Source: Lentibacillus daqui (lineage in GTDB: Bacteria; Bacillota; Bacilli; Bacillales; Amphibacillaceae). From it: a stretch of DNA of 64,000 nt. Shown here piece by piece: positions 25,923-33,171 of this stretch; position 1 is the first letter of the stretch; every line of letters begins with the position of its first letter. Under the pieces are notes generated by a model. It saw only the letters and a program-made list of their open reading frames with translations, was not told where the DNA came from and did not search any database. The position numbers and the translations under genes are program-made. The DNA lies in assembly GCF_027186265.1 (NCBI RefSeq), contig NZ_CP114176.1, forward strand, positions 1,178,001 to 1,242,000, read 5' to 3'.

Positions 25923-26488
25923 AGTGGCTTACGGAACAGGACATTGTAGGTATGATACACGAAGATGTATGGATGATGGAGGCATTACAGGCGGCAAAAA
26001 AATTACAGTTACCGGATTGGTGGATTTGCGCAGGTTTTGTTCGGACTAAAATTTGGGATACATTGCACTATTATGAGGAGAGAAGTCCACTTCAAGATAT
26101 TGATGTTATTTATTTCGATAAGAATGACTTGAAGGAAACAACAGAGAAACGTTACGAAACCATATTGAAAGCTGCTGCACCAGAATATCCCTGGTCAGTA
26201 AAAAACGAAGCGCGGATGCATATCACAAATCAGATCGCTCCGTATATATCTTCGGTTGACGCCATTGCCAAATTCCCGGAGACGGCAACATCGCTTGGTG
26301 TCCGTCTTAATGAAAAAGACCATATTGTACTTACTGCTCCGCATGGAATAAATGATTGTGTACAATTGACAGTCAGACCAACACCTTTCTTTTTATTGGA
26401 TAAACAGCGCATGGGTTTTTACAGGAAACGTTTATCTCAAAAGAATTGGCAGGAAACCTGGCCAAAATTGACAATTAATGAAACCTGA
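25919..26488 (+). CDS. DUF925-type nucleotidyltransferase family protein
   Basis: A 189-aa protein of the nucleotidyltransferase-like DUF925 family. The family segment WWICAGFVRTKIWDTLH and the acidic strand PLQDIDVIYFD (Asp-x-Asp metal pair) are visible, followed by EARMHITNQIAPYISSVDAIAKFPETAT. Substrate is unknown. It overlaps pxpC by four bases, suggesting co-expression with 5-oxoprolinase, though no functional tie is established. Confidence 0.83.
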   Translation: MKWLTEQDIVGMIHEDVWMMEALQAAKKLQLPDWWICAGFVRTKIWDTLHYYEERSPLQDIDVIYFDKNDLKETTEKRYETILKAAAPEYPWSVKNEARMHITNQIAPYISSVDAIAKFPETATSLGVRLNEKDHIVLTAPHGINDCVQLTVRPTPFFLLDKQRMGFYRKRLSQKNWQETWPKLTINET

Positions 26489-26537
26489 GATCCGCGTTTA
26501 ACGTATAAACGTAAAAAAGCAAGGGGGCGAATATGTT

Positions 26538-27032
26538 ATGCGCGATCGTCCAAAAATAGATCTTCCACCTTCTAAATGGGTGCAATTTTTAAACCTGATA
26601 GCTATGCTTATGCTGCTTAGTTCCATTGTTTATGTAGTGCTAACTTATCGCAGTCTGCCGGAAACAGTCCCTACGCATTTTAATGGAAAAGGGGAAGCAG
26701 ATGGCTGGGGACATAAGGGAACTATTTTTCTTTTGCCTGTGATTGCAGTTATCTGTTATATCCCGCTTTATTTTTTGAGCAAGGTACCACATACCTTTAA
26801 TTATACGGTAGAAATAACCAAGGAAAATGCACCTCGTTTGTATCAGTCAGCACGCTTGTTTATGACGATTATTAATGCCGAGACTGTAGCTATTTTTTCT
26901 TTTTTAACATGGGAGACAGTACGCGCCGCGAAAGGTTATGATACATTTGGTGTATGGTTAATCGTTGCGATCATAGTGGTACCATTAATTACGATTATTG
27001 TCTTTATGGTAAGGATGAATCAACTTCGGTGA
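26538..27032 (+). CDS. DUF1648-domain membrane protein
   Basis: A 164-aa membrane protein with a DUF1648 domain at the N-terminus: after helix 1 comes RSLPETVPTHFNGKGEADGWG, the hallmark of this domain, also found in SdpI-like immunity/signalling proteins. Four hydrophobic segments are predicted. ATG 26538 is preceded by AAGGGGGCGA at a slightly long distance. The role is unknown. Confidence 0.78.
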   Translation: MRDRPKIDLPPSKWVQFLNLIAMLMLLSSIVYVVLTYRSLPETVPTHFNGKGEADGWGHKGTIFLLPVIAVICYIPLYFLSKVPHTFNYTVEITKENAPRLYQSARLFMTIINAETVAIFSFLTWETVRAAKGYDTFGVWLIVAIIVVPLITIIVFMVRMNQLR

Positions 27033-27221
27033 ACAAGAAAATCCCAATGGGCCATAAATGGTTTCTTTATTATTATTGGCCAGCCTTTGGTAAAATAGGT
27101 AATAGATAAAATTGCGTCATTCAAGGCGTACAATTGGCACTGGTGTTAATTCCGTTTTTAACAATACGTTTGTAAAATCGCGATATTCGAAACTCAAATA
27201 TATTGGACAGGGAGCGTACAT

Positions 27222-27962
27222 ATGGATAACAAACATGAAATCAAATTGGTAGCACTAGATATGGATGGAACGTTGTTAACGAGTGAGCAGAAGGTATCAG
27301 AACGTACACAAGAAGCAATTAAACAGGCGCTTGCCAATGATGTACAAGTGGTATTGAGTACGGGACGGTGGATTAGTTCATGTCACCCGTTTGCTGAAAA
27401 ACTAAATCTTACATCGTATTTAGTGACCTGTAATGGCGGGGAAATCTGGACGGTACATAAAGAATTAATTGAGCGGCACTTGCTTGATACAGAATTGATT
27501 GAAATGATGTGGGAACTTGGAGCCGAAAATGATATGAACTGCTGGATGATCTCAACGGATGATGTCTGGTATGACGCACGTCCGGATAATTTTTATGACC
27601 ATGATTGGCTTAAAATCGGCTTCGACTCCCATAACAAAGAGAAATTGGATGACCTGGTGGAAAAACTGTCCTATCACAAGGGCTTGGAATTATCAAATTC
27701 TACTCCAACCAATATTGAGATCAATCCGGCCGGTGTTAACAAAGCAACGGCCATTACCAAGGTATGTGATTGGCTGGGGATGAGGATGGATAACGTCATG
27801 GCAGTAGGCGACAGTTTGAATGATATCAAAATGATCCAGGAAGCCGGGATCGGTGTGGCCATGGGAAATGCCCAGGAAGCGATCAAGATGGCCGCCGATT
27901 TCGTAACGGATACGAATAATCAGGATGGAGTAGCTATGGCAATAGAACGTTTTGTATTGTAA
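27222..27962 (+). CDS. Cof-type HAD-IIB hydrolase
   Basis: A 246-aa haloacid-dehalogenase-type phosphatase of the Cof/IIB class. Motif I is LVALDMDGTLLTSEQ, motif II VVLSTGRW, motif III the Lys in NPAGVNKATAI, and motif IV VMAVGDSLNDIKMI. The C2 cap sits between motifs II and III. These enzymes dephosphorylate sugar phosphates, flavin precursors or pyridoxal phosphate; the substrate is not predictable. ATG 27222 follows AGGGAGCGTACAT. Confidence 0.88.
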   Translation: MDNKHEIKLVALDMDGTLLTSEQKVSERTQEAIKQALANDVQVVLSTGRWISSCHPFAEKLNLTSYLVTCNGGEIWTVHKELIERHLLDTELIEMMWELGAENDMNCWMISTDDVWYDARPDNFYDHDWLKIGFDSHNKEKLDDLVEKLSYHKGLELSNSTPTNIEINPAGVNKATAITKVCDWLGMRMDNVMAVGDSLNDIKMIQEAGIGVAMGNAQEAIKMAADFVTDTNNQDGVAMAIERFVL

Positions 27963-28168
27963 TAAGGGCAGTTTTAAGATAACACCTTAGAATGGCTTAA
28001 TCGATTTAAAAAAGTCAATAAAGTCAATCCCGGGATGATACAAAGTTACATGGCTAAATTGTCGTATTTTAACTTGTATTGTCTAAAAGCATCCAGAAAA
28101 TTGCCAGCCCTTTCTTTGTCTGACGGAAAGGGGTATAATGGTAATAGTACCAGAAAGGGGTTGCTATC

Positions 28169-28354
28169 ATGTCATTTTCACGCGGACCAAAAGAACCGGT
28201 TCCAGAGGTGGAAACCAATGTATGGTCATGTACTAGTGAAGACTGTCAGGGTTGGATGCGCGAGTCCTTTAGTTTCGAGCAGGAACCAAAGTGTCCGCTC
28301 TGTCATTCATCGATGAAGCGGGAAGTCCGTGTACTTCCGGAATTGGAAAGTTGA
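28169..28354 (+). CDS. YdjO-like zinc-ribbon protein
   Basis: A 61-aa protein with CTSEDCQGWMRESF and PKCPLCHSSMKREVRVLPEL, a four-cysteine zinc ribbon of the YdjO (cold-inducible) family. ATG 28169 follows AGAAAGGGGTTGCTATC, and TATAAT (in GGGGTATAATGG) stands about 30 bases earlier. Function is unknown; nucleic-acid or protein binding through the ribbon is plausible. Confidence 0.82.
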   Translation: MSFSRGPKEPVPEVETNVWSCTSEDCQGWMRESFSFEQEPKCPLCHSSMKREVRVLPELES

Positions 28355-28717
28355 TCATACGGCTGATAAATCATCAGTTGAACAATTTTACATGAGTTGA
28401 TACATGACTTTTTTTATGTTCATATTTGTGGAGATGTCTGATCAGCGGCTTTTGTTTAGGGAAAAAAATAACTGAATTGAGCAATTGGAAAACAGGTTCC
28501 ACCCTTGGAATGTGTTTTCTTTTTTTGTCCTCCGAAAGCTCCCATACATCTACATAGTGGAGGACTGGACATATAAAACGTGAAAACAATCACGTATCAA
28601 AGTATTGGAATAATTGGGAACCTCCTGTTATACTCTTAATAGATGATTTTGTCTATATGACTTCATCAATTAACTTTTGCAAGCGTTAACAAAAGGGATT
28701 GGGGAGGAATGATCGTA
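28355..28717. other. Intergenic region before aldehyde dehydrogenase gene
   Basis: About 360 bp without a gene. It holds a 7-bp inverted repeat GTCCTCC/GGAGGAC (about 28528-28566), a SigA promoter with TTGGAA (28605-28610), an 18-bp spacer and TATACT (28629-28634), then a cre-like site. Confidence 0.6.
28678..28691 (+). promoter_or_regulatory. CcpA cre site
   Basis: TGCAAGCGTTAACA matches the cre consensus TGWAARCGYTWNCW at 13 of 14 positions. It lies about 45 bp downstream of the -10 box and 27 bp before the aldehyde dehydrogenase start, a roadblock position for carbon catabolite repression. Confidence 0.7.
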
Positions 28718-30241
28718 ATGAGGTATGCTAATCCAAACACGGAAGGTGCCAAGGTATTCTTTAAAGAACGGTATGACAATTTTATTGGAGGTGAATATCG
28801 AGCGCCTTCGAGTGGAAAGTATTTCGAAAATGTTAGTCCTGTTACCGGGAAAGTATTTTGCGAGATTGCCAGATCTAATAAAGAAGATGTGGAAGCGGCC
28901 GTAGATGCAGCCTATAAAGTGAAGGATGAGTGGGGAAAAACATCGCCTGCACACCGGGCAAACATACTAAATAAAATTGCTGACCGGATAGAAGAAAATC
29001 TGGAAACACTGGCAGTAGCAGAAACATGGGACAATGGAAAGGCGGTTCGGGAATCACTTGCTGCTGATATGCCGCTTGCTGTCGATCATTTCCGGTATTT
29101 TGCCGGTGCAATTCGTGCTCAGGAAGGCGGCATTAGTCAGATTGATAATGATACGGTTGCCTACCATTTCCATGAACCGCTTGGTGTCGTTGGGCAAATC
29201 ATCCCATGGAATTTTCCGATTTTAATGGCCACATGGAAACTTGCTCCGGCATTGGCTGCGGGGAACTGTGTTGTATTAAAGCCTGCAGAACAAACGCCGG
29301 CGTCCATTCATGTTTTACTGGATCTGATTAAAGACTTGCTTCCTGCAGGTGTGTTAAACATTGTCAATGGCTTTGGTGTAGAAGCCGGAAAACCATTGGC
29401 AACCAATAGCCGAATTTCCAAGGTCGCTTTTACCGGTGAAACAACAACTGGAAGATTGATCATGCAATATGCTTCAGAAAATATCATCCCGGTCACACTT
29501 GAACTCGGCGGTAAATCACCGAATATTTTCTTCCCGGATGTGATGGATAAAGACGATGCCTTTCTGGATAAGGCTGTCGAGGGATTGGTTATGTTCGCAT
29601 TGAACCAGGGTGAGGTTTGTACTTGTCCATCACGTGCACTGGTGCATGAATCGATTTATGATGAATTCATGGATCGTGCTATTAAGCGGGTCAAAGAAAT
29701 CAAAATCGGTCATCCGCTTGATACCGACACAATGATGGGCGCGCAGGCATCTCTTGAACAAATGGAGAAAATCAAATCATATTTGGATATTGGTAAGCAG
29801 GAAGGAGCCGATGTACTTGTTGGCGGCGAAGTCAATCAATTAGACGATCAATCACTAGCCGATGGTTATTATATCCAGCCAACAATCTTTAAAGGAAATA
29901 ACAGCATGCGCATTTTCCAGGAAGAAATTTTTGGACCGGTTCTGGCCGTTACAACCTTTAAGGACAAAGAAGAGGCAATGGAAATCGCCAATGATACCTT
30001 GTACGGACTTGGTGCTGGTGTCTGGACCAGGGATATTAATACAGCATACCGGTTTGGCCGTGGAATTGAAGCGGGCAGGGTATGGACCAACTGCTATCAC
30101 CAATATCCCGCACATGCAGCATTTGGTGGCTACAAAAAATCCGGAATTGGCCGGGAAAATCATTTAATGATGCTGGGTCACTATCAGCAAACGAAAAACC
30201 TGTTGATTAGCTATGGTGAAGGAACGGCAGGGTTATTCTAA
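28718..30241 (+). CDS. NAD-dependent aldehyde dehydrogenase (acetaldehyde type)
   Basis: A 507-aa aldehyde dehydrogenase of the ExaC/AldB acetaldehyde type. It has VTLELGGKSPNIFF with the general-base Glu, the nucleophile region NQGEVCTCPSR (Cys about 301, with a second Cys two residues on), and AAFGGYKKSGIGRENHL near the end. It would oxidise acetaldehyde, or a related short aldehyde, to the acid. ATG 28718 is preferred, with GGGGAGG nine bases ahead; ATG 28709 lies too close to that site. It is followed by a DUF779 gene, the usual partner of this subgroup. It could consume acetaldehyde made by PhnX, an inference only. Confidence 0.87.
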   Translation: MRYANPNTEGAKVFFKERYDNFIGGEYRAPSSGKYFENVSPVTGKVFCEIARSNKEDVEAAVDAAYKVKDEWGKTSPAHRANILNKIADRIEENLETLAVAETWDNGKAVRESLAADMPLAVDHFRYFAGAIRAQEGGISQIDNDTVAYHFHEPLGVVGQIIPWNFPILMATWKLAPALAAGNCVVLKPAEQTPASIHVLLDLIKDLLPAGVLNIVNGFGVEAGKPLATNSRISKVAFTGETTTGRLIMQYASENIIPVTLELGGKSPNIFFPDVMDKDDAFLDKAVEGLVMFALNQGEVCTCPSRALVHESIYDEFMDRAIKRVKEIKIGHPLDTDTMMGAQASLEQMEKIKSYLDIGKQEGADVLVGGEVNQLDDQSLADGYYIQPTIFKGNNSMRIFQEEIFGPVLAVTTFKDKEEAMEIANDTLYGLGAGVWTRDINTAYRFGRGIEAGRVWTNCYHQYPAHAAFGGYKKSGIGRENHLMMLGHYQQTKNLLISYGEGTAGLF

Positions 30242-30260
30242 TAAAATACTTACGATGGTC

Positions 30261-30270
30261 GGGGGGGGGG
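30261..30270 (+). repeat. Homopolymer tract of ten G
   Basis: Ten consecutive G residues lie between the aldehyde dehydrogenase and DUF779 genes, unusual in this A/T-rich DNA. The tract is outside coding sequence. It may be slippage-prone or a sequencing artefact. Confidence 0.85.
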
Positions 30271-30312
30271 CATATATTTTTGTTCCTTGTCCATTAGTAG
30301 GGGGTGTGAAAC

Positions 30313-30666
30313 ATGGTTGAACGGGTGACGGCTACGGATGAGGCATTAAGTTTGATAGAAACATTGAAAGATATCCATGGGCCACTAATGTTTCACCAAT
30401 CCGGCGGCTGTTGTGATGGCAGTTCTCCAATGTGTTTTCCCAAAGGTGAATTTATTGTTGGTGATTCTGATGTGCTGCTTGGCGAAATCGGTGGTACCCC
30501 ATTTTATATGTCAAAGGATCAATATGAATACTGGAAACATACCCAGCTTATTATTGATGCGGTTGATGGTCGCGGTGGTATGTTTTCCCTGGAAGGACCT
30601 GAAGGAAAACGATTTTTGACCAGGTCAAGGGTGTTTACCGAAGAAGAGCGGAAAGAATTAACCTAA
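30313..30666 (+). CDS. DUF779 family protein
   Basis: A 117-aa DUF779 protein, commonly encoded beside acetaldehyde dehydrogenases. The Cys-rich signature HQSGGCCDGSSPMCFP is present, which could bind a metal. ATG 30313 follows GGGGGTGTGAAAC. It sits 71 bp after the dehydrogenase, with a G10 tract between, and is closed by a terminator. Its biochemical role is not established. Confidence 0.85.
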   Translation: MVERVTATDEALSLIETLKDIHGPLMFHQSGGCCDGSSPMCFPKGEFIVGDSDVLLGEIGGTPFYMSKDQYEYWKHTQLIIDAVDGRGGMFSLEGPEGKRFLTRSRVFTEEERKELT

Positions 30667-30674
30667 GTTCTGAA

Positions 30675-30715
30675 AAACAAGGCCATGCGGAGATACAACT
30701 CTGCATGGCTTTGTA
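30675..30715 (+). terminator. Terminator after DUF779 gene
   Basis: ACAAGGCCATGC and GCATGGCTTTGT form a stable stem. The T-tail is weak. Confidence 0.6.
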
Positions 30716-30789
30716 ATATAAAAATTTTGCACTTATCCTGGGCAGGGCGCATATAATGAAATTAACCATTTTTATAAAGGGTGTGTCAG

Positions 30790-31830
30790 ATGCCAAAAAG
30801 ATACTACACAACCGGTAACACCTCAGAGGGCTTTGTGAATTTTACCTATTCAAACATAAAGGATATAAAACGTGTTATTGTACTTAAACATGATTCGAAT
30901 AAGGTGAAGACGAGTGTAATTGATCAAATTATAAAAAAATATGAAGCATCAGACCAACTGGAGATAATATTAAGTCCACTTGGCGGCAAATATCGTGACG
31001 GTGTAATATGGAGGGATAAAGGAATTGCAATCATCACCGATCAGATAGCCCCAAACAAGATGGATATTGAGATTTGTGATTTGGAGAAAATTTTCCCGGC
31101 AAATATCTCACAGCATGAACTACAGCAACAAATCGATAGCGCAACCCAAAAGGCATATGAAAATTTTGCAACCGGACTCTCTATCCACGATAAATTGGAA
31201 AAAATCTATGTCGATCAAATGGATTTTAACCGTGCCAATGAACTTGCGAGTCATTTTATACAAAATCTGCTAGTAAACCAGCCTGACAGTCAAGTGAAAG
31301 GGAAAATACGCACGCGTCTATTTGGTACCAACACGCCGGATGGTGCAGTCAATGTGGTTCCGGAACTTATTAAAGATATTGCCAATGTATGCTATATAAA
31401 AGGGCGTGCGGGTACAGGAAAATCAACGTTTATGAAAAAAATAGTTAGCGCATGTACGGCAAAAGGATTGGATGTCGAGTTATACCGATGCAGTTTTGAT
31501 CCAAGTGGACTGGATATGGTCATTGTCAGGGATCTTGATTTCTGCATATTTGACAGTACAGATCCACACGAATATTTTCCACAACGTAAAGACGATCAAG
31601 TCCTTGACCTGTATGACGAGACAGTGACTCCCGGTACGGACGAAAAATTTGCGGTACAAATCAAAAAATTGACGGCTGAATATAAATCGTACATGAAACA
31701 AGGAATTAAAAAACTTAAAGATGCGGATGTTTACAGAGAACAAATGGAAAGGATGTACTCAGTACCAGACGAAAATGAAATGAATAAACTAGTGAACAAC
31801 TTCATGCATTTGGATACGAAAGTTGAATAA
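30790..31830 (+). CDS. P-loop ATPase-like protein with internal duplication
   Basis: A 346-aa protein of a little-studied Bacillaceae P-loop family (PRK06851-like). The second half has an intact Walker A, GRAGTGKSTFMKKI (about residues 205-218), then RCSFDPSGLDMVIV. The first half shows the same layout but with KHDSNKVKTSVIDQI where the P-loop should be, so the N-terminal ATP site appears lost. A start ATG at 30790 follows AAAGGGTG. It is monocistronic, closed by a terminator. Function is unknown; nucleotide binding is predicted only for the C-terminal half. Confidence 0.75.
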   Translation: MPKRYYTTGNTSEGFVNFTYSNIKDIKRVIVLKHDSNKVKTSVIDQIIKKYEASDQLEIILSPLGGKYRDGVIWRDKGIAIITDQIAPNKMDIEICDLEKIFPANISQHELQQQIDSATQKAYENFATGLSIHDKLEKIYVDQMDFNRANELASHFIQNLLVNQPDSQVKGKIRTRLFGTNTPDGAVNVVPELIKDIANVCYIKGRAGTGKSTFMKKIVSACTAKGLDVELYRCSFDPSGLDMVIVRDLDFCIFDSTDPHEYFPQRKDDQVLDLYDETVTPGTDEKFAVQIKKLTAEYKSYMKQGIKKLKDADVYREQMERMYSVPDENEMNKLVNNFMHLDTKVE

Positions 31831-31844
31831 ATATTGTTGGTAGA

Positions 31845-31905
31845 GACAGCCAAACGGGGGTTTAAATTGCATATATATTAACCTTTGTTTGGTTGTTTTC
31901 CATAT
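31845..31905 (+). terminator. Terminator after P-loop protein
   Basis: CAGCCAAAC pairs with GTTTGGTTG, and the inner GGTTTAA pairs with TTAACC. TTTT follows. Confidence 0.65.
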
Positions 31906-32006
31906 AAAAAATAAAATTCTAAAGTTTACCACTTGAATTTTTTTCAAATATCGTGTAAAATTAATTAACTGAAAATTTGGAGTATGAAACGAAAGGGGGA
32001 TGTATG

Positions 32007-32471
32007 ATGGTTACCGTTAAGATGTTAAAGCCATATTATATTAAAGCGGATGATGAGTATGTGCGCGTTATCCTAGCATATCAATATTTTTCTGTGTTTA
32101 TCCACGATCAATTGTATCATTTTGTACCAAACGAAGCAAAAGAAATCCGGATTAACCGGAGAACACGAACGGTTGATAATATTGAGGCCCAATTTGCTTT
32201 CCAAAAGGGCAAGAACATTATCCGCATTCCAATGACGAAACTTGTGACCCTCCCTGATTTTCAAACGGAATTACAAAAAATTATTGATCCATATATAAAG
32301 AGTCAAGAATCTATCAATATAGCAGTAAATGAAAACGTTAACAAAAAAATCATTGAAGAACTTGAACAGCAAAATTTGCGAAGATTAATTGATAAAGCGT
32401 TAGACGATCGGGATGAGAGACAATTTTATGAATTGACTTCATTACTTCGACAAGACCGAACCAACGAGTAA
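32007..32471 (+). CDS. IDEAL-domain protein, copy 1
   Basis: A 154-aa protein with an N-terminal module (MVTVKMLKPYYIKADDEYVR then VILAYQYF) and a C-terminal IDEAL domain, LRRLIDKALDDRDERQFYEL (about 128-147). It is a tandem paralogue of the next gene, sharing order and motifs. ATG 32007 is used because GGGGG lies seven bases ahead and the paralogue starts at the same residue. IDEAL domains occur in small Bacillaceae proteins linked to protein interaction; the role here is unknown. Confidence 0.78.
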   Translation: MVTVKMLKPYYIKADDEYVRVILAYQYFSVFIHDQLYHFVPNEAKEIRINRRTRTVDNIEAQFAFQKGKNIIRIPMTKLVTLPDFQTELQKIIDPYIKSQESINIAVNENVNKKIIEELEQQNLRRLIDKALDDRDERQFYELTSLLRQDRTNE

Positions 32472-32502
32472 AGTAGCAACTAAGAAAATACAATATGATA
32501 AA

Positions 32503-32545
32503 GGGAGACATTTTAGTGCAGCTTTCCTGTTATCAAATGTCTCCC
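32503..32545 (+). repeat. Perfect 11-bp hairpin between IDEAL genes
   Basis: GGGAGACATTT and AAATGTCTCCC are exact complements around a 21-nt loop. There is no T-tail, so it may be an RNA-processing or attenuation element rather than a terminator. Confidence 0.55.
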
Positions 32546-32614
32546 ATGGCAAGCAGGTTTAAAGATGTGTAATAGGGGGAATTGTATAAAAATTAGCCAA
32601 AGGTGGTGAAGTAA

Positions 32615-33052
32615 ATGGTTACCGTCAAAGAACTGAAACCTTATCACATTAAAGTAGACTCGGAATACATTCATATTATTTTGGCCTATCAATATTTCAA
32701 CATTAGTATTGATGAATCCGTTTATAAGTTTGTTCCAGTGGATGCCAAAAAGATTACAGTGAATCGAAAAACAAAGCAAATAATGAATATGAAGGCGAAA
32801 TTTGCATTTCAAAAGGGGAAGGAAATCATACATATTGCCATGACCGATCTGATATTTATTCCTGAATTTTTGATACAAATTCATTTGATTGCTGATCCGT
32901 ATTATCTCGAAGACTTACCAACGAAAAAATCTAATGATGAAATTACGGAAATTATCGATGAATTAGAGCAACTTAATGTGAAAAGACTCATAGACCGTGC
33001 GTTGGATGAAAAGGATGAGACAGCATTCCGTCAGCTTGTGAAATACCTTTAA
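32615..33052 (+). CDS. IDEAL-domain protein, copy 2
   Basis: A 145-aa paralogue of the preceding gene, beginning MVTVKELKPYHIKVDSEYIH, with the C-terminal IDEAL domain VKRLIDRALDEKDETAFRQL. The sequences differ throughout yet keep length and order, suggesting an older tandem duplication. ATG 32615 follows AAAGGTGGTGAAGTAA. It converges on the PBP gene with a shared terminator. Confidence 0.78.
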   Translation: MVTVKELKPYHIKVDSEYIHIILAYQYFNISIDESVYKFVPVDAKKITVNRKTKQIMNMKAKFAFQKGKEIIHIAMTDLIFIPEFLIQIHLIADPYYLEDLPTKKSNDEITEIIDELEQLNVKRLIDRALDEKDETAFRQLVKYL

Positions 33053-33116
33053 AATTGTGGACATCTTTCAGGTAAAGAATCGCCCAGAAACCTTACTTAC
33101 AGTTGATTTGATCAAA

Positions 33117-33158
33117 AACAAGCTCTCCAGATAATCATTCATCCGGAGAGCTTTTCTT
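33117..33158. terminator. Bidirectional terminator IDEAL2/PBP
   Basis: AAGCTCTCC (33120-33128) pairs with GGAGAGCTT (33145-33153) around ATCATTCATCC, with TTTTC after and AAAAAC before it. Confidence 0.75.
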
Positions 33159-33171
33159 CAATTATTTTCAA

